Assembly (NCBI GenBank): GCA_900548285.1
Contig: URKE01000057.1
Coordinates: 1 to 10,796, forward strand
Source: an uncultured Eubacteriales bacterium
GTDB taxonomy: Bacteria > Bacillota > Clostridia > Christensenellales > Borkfalkiaceae
Length of the DNA: 10,796 bases
Reading direction: 5' to 3'
Under the pieces are notes generated by a model. That model did no database searches and had not been told where the DNA came from. It saw only the letters and a list, made by a program, of their open reading frames with translations. This document shows, piece by piece, positions 1 to 6,246 of this stretch (the stretch's first letter is position 1; each line of letters starts with the position of its first letter). A program made the position numbers and the translations under genes.

Positions 1-42
1 ATTTTTCTCCCGACGGGGTTTTCTATTGTTTCTATTCCGATT

Positions 43-627
43 TTATTCTGATTTTATATCTTCGTCTTTATTTGCAAGCTTGCAAAGAATGTCATACAAT
101 TCTTCTATTTCTTTTATCCGATATACGCAAATTCTGCCCGACGGCGCGGCGATTATAATCGACTTAAATAAACCCCTCTTCACAAAGCAAAGCTTTTCTA
201 TCGGTATATTTGCAGCTCGTAAAACTTTATCATCACCGATTGTTTGCTCAAATACTACCCCTTTGTCCGTTACCGTTATTTTACCATAGTTATTACCGAC
301 CACAATGGATACAACTCCGAGAATAGGCAGAAGCAATAATGCGATAATCCCGGGATTGTAACTAATATATGCAATGTTTACACAAAACTCTATGAGCGAC
401 ATAACGGTAAAAAGTACCATTGCTATATTCGCAAAAAGTCTCTGCTTCACGAAAGATAATATCCCGAAGAAAATTATGCATATTAAATTTACTATTGCCA
501 ATGCTTTGAAAAGACCTTGATTTGCCTCTAAAATTACCGCAACAATACAACCGACAAACTCTAATACCCACAACAAAGTAAGTACTTTCACATTGCTTTT
601 TGTTTCAACTTCGATTAACTTTTTCAT
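43..627 (-). CDS. Four-helix membrane protein with soluble C-terminal domain, function unknown
   Basis: I do not recognise this family. The protein has 194 residues from the start chosen here. Hydrophobic segments at about 15-33, 39-60, 64-88 and 92-111 look like four membrane spans. Residues from about 114 to the end form a soluble, strand-rich domain ending in a helix (EIEELYDILCKL) and a charged tail. That shape is reminiscent of small bacterial PH-like domains appended to membrane helices, but this is only an impression. The start is the ATG at 625-627, because AAGGAG lies 7 bases upstream (635-640). The in-frame ATG at 655-657 would lie upstream of the likely transcription start and inside an operator. 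The gene is divergent from an XRE repressor and probably controlled by it. Its base composition is AT-rich compared with aspS. Confidence 0.8.
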   Translation of the reverse strand: MKKLIEVETKSNVKVLTLLWVLEFVGCIVAVILEANQGLFKALAIVNLICIIFFGILSFVKQRLFANIAMVLFTVMSLIEFCVNIAYISYNPGIIALLLLPILGVVSIVVGNNYGKITVTDKGVVFEQTIGDDKVLRAANIPIEKLCFVKRGLFKSIIIAAPSGRICVYRIKEIEELYDILCKLANKDEDIKSE

Positions 628-647
628 ACGTTTTCTCCTTTTTCTTA

Positions 648-677
648 ATCTTATCACACCATTTGGTGTAATGTCAA
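648..677 (-). promoter_or_regulatory. Promoter of the membrane-protein gene
   Basis: On the minus strand there is a perfect -35 TTGACA (672-677), an 18-base spacer, then TAAGAT (648-653) preceded by TG one base away, which is an extended -10. Transcription would start near 641, giving a leader of only about 14 bases that begins almost at the ribosome site. The spacer is largely occupied by an operator-like dyad. Confidence 0.75.
656..669. promoter_or_regulatory. Operator-like dyad O1
   Basis: ACACCATTTGGTGT has 6-base complementary arms around a two-base centre. It lies entirely between the -35 and -10 of the minus-strand promoter and touches the extended -10 TG, an ideal place for a repressor to exclude RNA polymerase. 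A second copy, differing at one base, starts 29 bases away in the same orientation. The adjacent XRE protein is the obvious candidate ligand; that is inference. Confidence 0.75.
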
Positions 678-684
678 GTATTTA

Positions 685-698
685 ACACCGTTTGGTGT
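685..698. promoter_or_regulatory. Operator-like dyad O2
   Basis: ACACCGTTTGGTGT repeats O1 except for one central base, and the identity extends by two more bases (AA) on the right. It lies upstream of the membrane-protein -35 and its last base begins the TAAAAT (698-703) that could be the -10 of the repressor gene. Binding here would allow autoregulation. No convincing -35 is visible for that TAAAAT, so the plus-strand promoter is weakly supported. Confidence 0.7.
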
Positions 699-722
699 AA
701 AATGTTTCCGGAGAGATAAAAT

Positions 723-929
723 ATGTATGTTGAAAAATTCGCCGAAAGGCTTAAAGAACTCATAAACGAAGAAAGCATTTCGTCGGTAGCGAAAAAAATC
801 GGAATAAATCAACAAACGCTTTCAAGATATATACACTGTCAAAGAGAAATAGGCATTGAAAACCTCTGCAAAATCGCAAACTATTTCAATGAGGATTTAG
901 ATTATCTCACGGGAAGAAAAGACTATTAA
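723..929 (+). CDS. Small XRE/Cro-CI-type transcriptional repressor
   Basis: This 68-residue protein is essentially one helix-turn-helix domain of the XRE (Cro/CI) family. Helix 2 is around residues 20-26 (SSVAKKI), the turn is at G27, and the recognition helix is about 29-37 (NQQTLSRYI). The C-terminal IANYFNEDLDYLTGRKD is the usual closing helix and LxYLxGR tail of this family. There is no separate effector or dimerisation domain, so any inducer would have to act through another protein or through the repressor level. GGAGAG at 710-715 sits 7 bases before the ATG. It faces the membrane-protein gene across two matching dyads, which points to a local repressor controlling its neighbour and itself. 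Its natural signal is unknown. Confidence 0.9.
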   Translation: MYVEKFAERLKELINEESISSVAKKIGINQQTLSRYIHCQREIGIENLCKIANYFNEDLDYLTGRKDY

Positions 930-955
930 ACTTTAAAAACTATTAAACTTTATTT
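922..955 (+). repeat. 17-base tandem duplication at the end of the XRE gene
   Basis: ACTATTAAACTTTA occurs at 922-935 and again at 939-952, a tandem period of 17 bases. The first copy contains the last codon and stop (TAT TAA) of the repressor gene, so the second looks like a recent duplication of the gene's 3' end. It places a second TAT-TAA just downstream and has no evident function. Confidence 0.65.
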
Positions 956-999
956 AAAACGGCGGATAATGCGAAGTTTTTCGCAATATCCGCCGTTTT
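956..999. terminator. Long bidirectional terminator between XRE gene and aspS
   Basis: The arms at 956-975 and 980-999 form a 20-bp stem with a single internal mismatch and a four-base loop (GTTT). The outer four pairs are A-T, giving a T run after the stem on both strands (996-1000 on plus; complement of 956-959 on minus). It can therefore end transcription of the repressor gene and of aspS, whose stop codon is about 50 bases away. Confidence 0.85.
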
Positions 1000-1050
1000 T
1001 GATTTTTTCTGATTATCCGATTTATATAACAGTAATTTTTGTTAAAACAA

Positions 1051-2853
1051 TCAGTCCTTTTTAACTTCGATGTAAAGTTCGTCGAGTTGTTTCTGCTCCA
1101 CAGGCGCGGGCGCGCTACTCATAAGGCACGAAGCCGTCTGAACCTTCGGGAAGGCGATAACGTCCCTTATCGAATCGTCCTTCGATAAAAGCATCGTAAG
1201 ACGGTCTAAGCCGAAAGCAAGTCCGCCGTGCGGGGGCGCGCCGTAATTGAACGCGTCAACGAAGAAACCGAATTTCTTTTCGATATCTTCCTCGGAGAAG
1301 CCTAAGATATTAAACATTTTCTTCTGAATATCTCTCGAATGAATACGGATAGAACCGCCGCCCGATTCCTGACCGTTGATGACAAGGTCGTACGCTTTCG
1401 CTCTTGCCTTGGACGGATCTGTTTCGCAAAGTTCGAGATCTTCGTTCATGGGCGCGGTGAACGGATGGTGAACCGCCATATAACGATTCTCCTCCTCCGA
1501 CCATTCGAACATCGGGAATTCGGTTATCCATAAAATATCGTAAACGTCCTTGTCGATAAGTCCGTGTTTGTCCGCAATCATAAGACGGATTCCGCCGAGC
1601 GTGTTGAACACCACGTAATCTTTATCCGCCGCAAAGAATAAAACGTCGCCCTCTTCAAAGTTCATTCTCGCCTTTATGTTTTCGATATCCGTCGGCGTGA
1701 CGAATTTGGCGAACGACGATTTGATTTCGCCGCCCTTTGCCCAGGTCATCCAGCAAAGTCCTTTCGCTCCGAGCGTTTTCGCGTACTCCACGGTGGCGTC
1801 GAGTTCTTTTCTCGAGAACTTATCCGCCAAGCCTTTGGCGTTGATCGCTCTCACGCTTCCTCTGATAGGTCCGATTTCGATTTTAAGCGCGTCGGCGAAA
1901 ACCTTGAATTCGGAATTTGCGAACAAGTCCGAACAGTTCACGATTTTTAAGCCGAATCTCGTATCGGGCTTGTCCGAACCGTAGTTTTCCATCGCGTCGC
2001 GATAAGTCATCGTTCTGAAATGCCTGTCGCCGAGATCCATTCCTATCGCGCTTTTGAAGATATTTTTGATAAGCCCTTCGATCGGGTACATAACGTCCTC
2101 GACCTCTTCGACGAAACTCATCTCGACGTCTATCTGAGTAAACTCCGGCTGACGGTTGGCTCTCAGGTCCTCGTCGCGGAAGCATTTGGTTATCTGATAA
2201 TATCTGTCGAAACCCGCGATCATAAGAAGTTGCTTATAAAGTTGCGGCGACTGCGGCAACGCGTAGAAACAACCCTCGTGAACTCTGGACGGAACGAGAT
2301 AATCTCTCGCGCCCTCGGGCGTGGACCTGCCGAGCATAGGCGTTTCCACTTCGACGAAACCGTTCTCGTCAAAAAATCTTCTCGCCGCTTTCGTGATTTC
2401 GTTTCTCAAAAACAGGTTCTTCTGGAGCGACGGTCTTCTCAGGTCGAGATATCTGTATTTTAAACGAAGAGTTTCGTTTACGTTTGAATCGTCGAGAATT
2501 TCAAAAGGCGTGGTATCGGCTTCGGAAAGAATTTTCAGTTCGTCGGCAAGAATTTCGATCTCGCCGGTAGCGATTTTATTCGTTTTACTTTCTCTTTCTC
2601 TGACCTTACCCTTAACGGCAAGCACGTATTCCGAGTGGATATTCTGCGCTTTTTCAAAGACTTTTTCGTCCGTAGTATCATCGAAAACAACCTGAACAAG
2701 TCCCGTTTTATCGCGAAGGTCGACAAAAATAAGCGAACCGAGATTTCTTCTTCTCTGCGTCCAGCCCATCACCGTAACTTCTTTGCCGACGTCCGAACTT
2801 CTCAAAGTTCCGCACATCGAGTTACGTCTTAAATTACCCATAAATTCTGACAT
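1051..2853 (-). CDS. aspS: Aspartate--tRNA ligase
   Basis: This class II synthetase charges tRNA-Asp with aspartate in the cytoplasm. The 600 residues fit the bacterial AspRS length and domain order. An anticodon-binding OB fold lies near 20-105 (GWTQRRRNLGSLIFVDLRD), class II motif 1 near 160-185 (ETPMLGRSTPEGARDY), and QSPQLYKQ at 201-208. Motif 2 is FRDEDLRANRQPEFTQID (225-242), the bacterial GAD insertion is near 300-410, and motif 3 is GLAFGLDRL (544-552). The RRRNLGS stretch has Leu where many non-discriminating AspRSs carry HG, which hints at a tRNA-Asp-specific enzyme; that is weak evidence. The ATG at 2851-2853 is chosen because GGAG lies 7 bases upstream; the 13-codon extension to 2892 has no such site. 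It has its own promoter and a terminator downstream. Confidence 0.97.
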   Translation of the reverse strand: MSEFMGNLRRNSMCGTLRSSDVGKEVTVMGWTQRRRNLGSLIFVDLRDKTGLVQVVFDDTTDEKVFEKAQNIHSEYVLAVKGKVRERESKTNKIATGEIEILADELKILSEADTTPFEILDDSNVNETLRLKYRYLDLRRPSLQKNLFLRNEITKAARRFFDENGFVEVETPMLGRSTPEGARDYLVPSRVHEGCFYALPQSPQLYKQLLMIAGFDRYYQITKCFRDEDLRANRQPEFTQIDVEMSFVEEVEDVMYPIEGLIKNIFKSAIGMDLGDRHFRTMTYRDAMENYGSDKPDTRFGLKIVNCSDLFANSEFKVFADALKIEIGPIRGSVRAINAKGLADKFSRKELDATVEYAKTLGAKGLCWMTWAKGGEIKSSFAKFVTPTDIENIKARMNFEEGDVLFFAADKDYVVFNTLGGIRLMIADKHGLIDKDVYDILWITEFPMFEWSEEENRYMAVHHPFTAPMNEDLELCETDPSKARAKAYDLVINGQESGGGSIRIHSRDIQKKMFNILGFSEEDIEKKFGFFVDAFNYGAPPHGGLAFGLDRLTMLLSKDDSIRDVIAFPKVQTASCLMSSAPAPVEQKQLDELYIEVKKD

Positions 2854-2915
2854 AAGTATTCTCCGTTTCACGGCTCCGCTTTTCAGGCACAAATGATTGC
2901 GGAACCTATACGGAT

Positions 2916-2944
2916 ATTTTAACCTCTTAACCCCGAAAAGTCAA
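2916..2944 (-). promoter_or_regulatory. aspS promoter
   Basis: On the minus strand, -35 TTGACT (2939-2944) is followed by a 17-base spacer and -10 TAAAAT (2916-2921). Transcription would begin near 2909, leaving a leader of about 55 bases. That is too short for a T-box, so aspS does not appear to be controlled by uncharged tRNA-Asp. Confidence 0.75.
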
Positions 2945-2965
2945 CGAATATAAACGCGTTGAGTA

Positions 2966-4087
2966 TTATATTTCTTGTTTTATTTTCCCGTCCCGGTTGA
3001 TATAAACTCTTTCGTAACGTTTTACGCCCGTCAATATTTCGTAAGAAATCGTTCCGCACGCGTCGGCCATATCCTCGGCGGTAAGAATTTCGTCGCCCTG
3101 CCTGCCGAAGAACACAACCTCGTCGCCCGCCTTGACGTTTTTATCCGCGAGCGCGAAACAAAAATCCATGCAGATATTGCCGACGATTTTTCTTTTTTTG
3201 CCGCCGATAAGAACGTTGCCGCCCGTGAAAGACCGCGGCACGCCGTCGCCATATCCCGCGGAAACCGTCGCAACGTAACAATCTTCAGCCGCCTCGAATC
3301 GCCCGCCGTAACCCACCGTTTCACCTTTTTTGATTTTTGCAACTCTCGCAACGTAACTTTTCAGCGACATCACGGGTTTCAGTTTGACGGCCGCGTGTTT
3401 CGGCATTTTTGTCGCTCCCTGCGGTTTTTGCTCTCCGTAGCCGTAAAGCCCTATGCCGATCCTTACCATATCGAGAACGTAATTCTTATCGAAAAATCCT
3501 TCCGTCGCGGCAATATGTCTTACGGCGTTTTGCGGAACGAGTTTTGCGACCTTGCAAAAAGCGGCGAACTGCTTGCCTGTTTTTTCCTTATCCGAACAAT
3601 CGAAAAAATGCGAATAAACGCCTTTTATCGACAAGTTTTTACAAGACAACACGCCGTTAATCAACCTATAGGCGGGTTTTTCGCCTTTAATGCCCATTCG
3701 GTTCATCCCCGTGTCCGCGCATATATGAACGTATGCGCATACGCCCGTCCGTTCACTTATAGCGGCGAGCATACGGACGTCCGACTCGGACGAAACGCTG
3801 ATTTCGATACCTTTAAGCATACACCTCGTCGCCTCGCTCTCGCTCAATGCGGCAAGGCATAAAATCGGCTTTTTTGTCAGTTCTCTGACTTCCTCCGCCT
3901 CCTCCGCGCTCGCCGTAACGAAATAATCAACCTTTTCTCTTATCGCTTTCACCACCCCGACCGCGCCGTGCCCGTAAGCGTCGGCTTTCACCACGGCGGC
4001 AAGACGCGCGCCGCGCGGCAGATTTTTTTTGAAACAATTAAGGTTGTCGTTCAGGTTTTTCAGATTAATTTCTATTATTCCGCGCAA
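2966..4087 (-). CDS. alr: Alanine racemase (PLP-dependent)
   Basis: The enzyme interconverts L- and D-alanine and supplies D-Ala for peptidoglycan. The 373 residues match the family. The PLP lysine is K34 in AVVKADAYGHG, with the following Tyr at 38. R130 in DTGMNRMGI should contact substrate, and R209 in VRIGIGLYG should face the pyridine nitrogen. The second catalytic base is Y279 in SAGYGDG, and GNICMD at 303-308 is the usual C-terminal domain motif. The loop that normally reads ANSA and helps bind the PLP phosphate reads AATEG here (193-197). The start is TTG at 4085-4087: AAAGGA lies 7 bases upstream (4095-4100) and the N-terminus then begins at the typical IEINLKNLNDN position. No clear terminator follows, so some read-through into aspS is possible. 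It is divergent from the aminopeptidase gene. Confidence 0.96.
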   Translation of the reverse strand: MRGIIEINLKNLNDNLNCFKKNLPRGARLAAVVKADAYGHGAVGVVKAIREKVDYFVTASAEEAEEVRELTKKPILCLAALSESEATRCMLKGIEISVSSESDVRMLAAISERTGVCAYVHICADTGMNRMGIKGEKPAYRLINGVLSCKNLSIKGVYSHFFDCSDKEKTGKQFAAFCKVAKLVPQNAVRHIAATEGFFDKNYVLDMVRIGIGLYGYGEQKPQGATKMPKHAAVKLKPVMSLKSYVARVAKIKKGETVGYGGRFEAAEDCYVATVSAGYGDGVPRSFTGGNVLIGGKKRKIVGNICMDFCFALADKNVKAGDEVVFFGRQGDEILTAEDMADACGTISYEILTGVKRYERVYINRDGKIKQEI

Positions 4088-4105
4088 ATCCGTATCCTTT
4101 ATCCC

Positions 4106-4134
4106 TTTACTTTTTAAAGAGAATGAATTATAAT
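4106..4134 (+). promoter_or_regulatory. Promoter of the M18 aminopeptidase gene; -10 shared with alr
   Basis: TTTACT (4106-4111), a 17-base spacer and a perfect TATAAT (4129-4134) drive the plus strand, with a start near 4141 and a leader of about 24 bases. The -10 is embedded in the self-complementary ATTATAAT (4127-4134), so the minus strand also reads TATAAT (4127-4132) in position to serve alr. No good minus-strand -35 is visible (the best, GCGACA, is 15 bases away). Confidence 0.65.
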
Positions 4135-4164
4135 AATATATATTTATTGTCGCGGAGAAAAATT

Positions 4165-5448
4165 ATGAACTTACCTGTTGAATTTCTCGATAAATCTAAA
4201 ACCGCGTTTCACGCCTGCGCGAACGCTGCCGGACTTCTGAAAGAAAACGGCTTTGAAGAACTTAAAGAAAATCTTAAATGGAACGTTAAAAAAGGCGGAA
4301 AATATTTCGTCACGAGAAACGGCTCGTCCCTCATCGCTTTTAAAATCGGCGGCGAGGATTCTTTCAATATAGTCGCGTCACATTCCGATTCGCCCTGTTT
4401 CAAAATAAAAGCGAATCCCGAAATCAAGAGCGACAATTATGAAAAACTCAACGTGGAAAGATACGGCGGAGGCATCTTTTACAGTTGGCTCGATTCGCCC
4501 TTGGCAATTGCCGGAAGAGTTATAATTTCGCGCGATAACGAACTTATAGCCAAACTTTTCGCTTCCGATCACAACTTTGTCATCCCGTCCGTAGCCATTC
4601 ATTTCAACCGCGCCGTGAACGACGGAATCAAGTTGAATCCGCAAACCGATATGTTACCCGTTGCGGATATTCTGAGCGGCAACGCTGCGGGGAAAAACCT
4701 CGCCGAAGAACTTAAAAAGGTTGCCGACGGTGGTAAAATCGTCGATTACGATTTGTATCTTGTTTCCGCGACCAAACCTTTTTTCGCAGGCTTTTGCGAC
4801 GAACTGCTTTGCAGCCCGAGGATAGACAACCTGACGAGCGCGGTTTCTTCGCTCGAAGCGTTAATCGCCGCAAGCCCGAAGGAAATCGCCGTTTGCTATA
4901 TCGCCGACAACGAAGAAGTCGGCAGCGGAACGAAGCAGGGCGCGGCGTCGAAATTTATGCGCGACGTTTTAAAGCGCATCGCGAAATGCCTCGGAAAAGA
5001 CAATGAATTCGACGAAATGCTCGCGAACTCCTTTATCGTTTCCGATGACAACGCGCACGCCGTTCACCCGAATCACCCCGAATTTTCCGACCCGACGAAC
5101 AGAGTGAAACTCGGCGCAGGCATAGTTATCAAGCACCACGCCAACCAGAATTACACGACCGACGCGTTTTCCTCGTCGATAATAAAGAGAATTTTCGACG
5201 AAGCAGGCGTTTCTTATCAGGATTTTTACACCCGCTCGGATATGCCTTGCGGCGGAACGCTCGGGGCGATCAGTTCGGCGCAGGTTTCCATAAAAAGCGT
5301 GGATATAGGTATTCCGCAACTCGCGATGCACTCGGCTGTGGAAACGATGGCGGCCGAGGATTACGAAACGGCAAAACGCGGACTTATCGCTTTTTATAAC
5401 GCTAAAATCTCCACCGACGGCGACGATAAAACCTCGATAGAATTTTAA
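4165..5448 (+). CDS. apeB: M18-family aspartyl/leucyl aminopeptidase
   Basis: This is a cytosolic, dinuclear-zinc aminopeptidase of family M18 (aminopeptidase I/DNPEP-like), which trims N-terminal residues, often acidic, from peptides. The 427 residues match the bacterial form. Expected metal and catalytic residues are visible: H73 in ASHSDSP, D221 in SPRIDNL, the catalytic/metal pair E250-E251 in ADNEEVGSG, D295 in VSDDNAHAVHP, and H389 in LAMHSAVE. The spacing from D295 to H389 equals that in the human enzyme as I recall it. The ATG at 4165 has GGAG (4154-4157) seven bases upstream; an in-frame ATG at 4123 lies upstream of the promoter -10 and is not the start. It is monocistronic, divergent from alr, and ends at a strong terminator. 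The substrate class is inferred from family only. Confidence 0.93.
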   Translation: MNLPVEFLDKSKTAFHACANAAGLLKENGFEELKENLKWNVKKGGKYFVTRNGSSLIAFKIGGEDSFNIVASHSDSPCFKIKANPEIKSDNYEKLNVERYGGGIFYSWLDSPLAIAGRVIISRDNELIAKLFASDHNFVIPSVAIHFNRAVNDGIKLNPQTDMLPVADILSGNAAGKNLAEELKKVADGGKIVDYDLYLVSATKPFFAGFCDELLCSPRIDNLTSAVSSLEALIAASPKEIAVCYIADNEEVGSGTKQGAASKFMRDVLKRIAKCLGKDNEFDEMLANSFIVSDDNAHAVHPNHPEFSDPTNRVKLGAGIVIKHHANQNYTTDAFSSSIIKRIFDEAGVSYQDFYTRSDMPCGGTLGAISSAQVSIKSVDIGIPQLAMHSAVETMAAEDYETAKRGLIAFYNAKISTDGDDKTSIEF

Positions 5449-5464
5449 GTTTTGTTATATAGTC

Positions 5465-5508
5465 AACGCCCGGCATTTTCTCTTCAAAGAAAATGCCGGG
5501 CGTTTTTT
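5465..5508 (+). terminator. Rho-independent terminator of the aminopeptidase gene
   Basis: Perfect 16-bp arms at 5466-5481 and 5488-5503 surround a six-base loop (CTTCAA), followed by a run of six T (5503-5508). The stem is GC-rich at its base. It lies about 17 bases after the stop codon. The T run also falls in phase with the 23-base array that follows. Confidence 0.93.
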
Positions 5509-5784
5509 GTCTGATTTTGTTGTCGGTTTACGGCGAAATCCGCCGTCGTTTACCGTCGTTTACCGTTGTATTCTGCCGTCGTATTTTGTCGTAATCCGCT
5601 GTCGATTTTTGTCTTATTTTGCCGTAGTTTTATGTCGGAAACCGCCGTCGGTTTTTGTCGTTATTTGTTGTCGGATTACGTCATTATTCGCCGTCGCATT
5701 TTGTCGTAATCCGCCGTCGTATTCTGCCGCAATTCGCCGCCCGGATATGTCGTTATTTATTGTCGGATAACGCCGCATGATTGC
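5499..5784. repeat. Degenerate tandem array of a 23-base unit
   Basis: Eleven consecutive units start at 5522, 5555, 5578, 5601, 5624, 5647, 5670, 5693, 5716, 5739 and 5762, each exactly 23 bases long. The only break in phase is one extra 10-base piece (GTCGTTTACC, 5545-5554) duplicated next to the second unit. A poorer unit (5499-5521) overlaps the terminator, and a possible thirteenth (5785-5807) lies inside the next gene. The consensus is a first half close to GTCGNATTTTGT and a second half close to CGTAATCCGCC, so an 11-12 base sub-period is visible. The units at 5578 and 5693 differ at two bases. There are no spacers, so this is not CRISPR. The period is not a multiple of three and no start site is convincing, so it is not taken as coding. 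No other gene is seen in 5449-5752. Confidence 0.88.
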
Positions 5785-6166
5785 GTCGATTTTTCGGTTC
5801 GTTATATTTTCGCCTGACGTCCGTCAACCCGAAACTCATATCTACGAGCATTTTGAGTTTTTCCTCTTCGGCAAGATTGATAATGACCGATATCCAATGC
5901 GTTTTGTTCATATGATACGCGCGAAAAACGCTTTTCCCGTCCAGAAACGCGTCGATTAAAAACGGCTCGCACTTTAAGTTTACAACCTCGACCTCGCCGC
6001 CGTGATCAAGCCCGAATTTATCCGCCGCGACGGGCATGATAATCGCAAACCACTTTTTGTTCGACAAATGTCTGAACACGGAAAACTCCGGGGAATCCGC
6101 CCACGGTTTTTCCTCGTTCGTGACGTAATTGTTCAATATATATTCCGTAAACCCTTTTCTCGTCAT
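5753..6166 (-). CDS. MmcQ/YjbR-family protein (CyaY-like fold)
   Basis: The protein has 137 residues. The diagnostic family stretch is present: VFRHLSNKKWFAIIMPV at 30-46, VVNLKCEP at 61-68, FRAYHMNKTHWISV at 81-94, and KMLVDMSFGLT at 105-115. Members have a CyaY-like fold, are annotated as predicted DNA-binding proteins, and have no established cellular role. The family domain is complete by about residue 120. The remaining 17 residues (YNEPKNRRNH... to the end) are encoded by the last units of the 23-base array, so this tail is probably an incidental extension. The ATG at 6164-6166 has GGAGG six bases upstream, in a CTCCATGGAG palindrome (6174-6183). It follows recG by 80 bases with no visible terminator or promoter, so cotranscription with recG is likely. 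Confidence 0.9.
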   Translation of the reverse strand: MTRKGFTEYILNNYVTNEEKPWADSPEFSVFRHLSNKKWFAIIMPVAADKFGLDHGGEVEVVNLKCEPFLIDAFLDGKSVFRAYHMNKTHWISVIINLAEEEKLKMLVDMSFGLTDVRRKYNEPKNRRNHAALSDNK

Positions 6167-6246
6167 ATTTTCCCTCCATGGAGCAATTCGTCCGCGTTCG
6201 TCGTCCGAACCTTTTTCCCCGATGAACGCCGATAATCGAATAATTC

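Noticed and set aside
1..42. Possible terminator for the membrane-protein gene (CCCGACGGGG near 9-18)
   Set aside because: The stem is only three to four pairs and the window edge cuts the context, so it cannot be supported.
628..657. Ten-codon N-terminal extension of the membrane protein to an ATG at 657
   Set aside because: It would start upstream of the predicted transcription start and overlap operator O1 and the -10; the ATG at 627 has a proper AAGGAG.
2854..2965. T-box leader or riboswitch ahead of aspS
   Set aside because: The leader is only about 55 bases from the predicted start, too short, and shows no T-box-like antiterminator.
2975..3862. 295-codon open frame opposite alr
   Set aside because: The alr frame has all the catalytic motifs of its family. 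The opposite frame has no recognisable domain and no ribosome site; it is open because of codon bias in alr.
5507..5770. Open plus-strand frame of 87 codons across the 23-base array
   Set aside because: It begins with a TTG inside the T run of a terminator, has no ribosome site, and its composition simply reflects the tandem repeat. A 23-base period scrambles the frame each unit.
5499..5784. CRISPR array
   Set aside because: Units are contiguous, degenerate and without variable spacers, and no cas-like gene is in the window.
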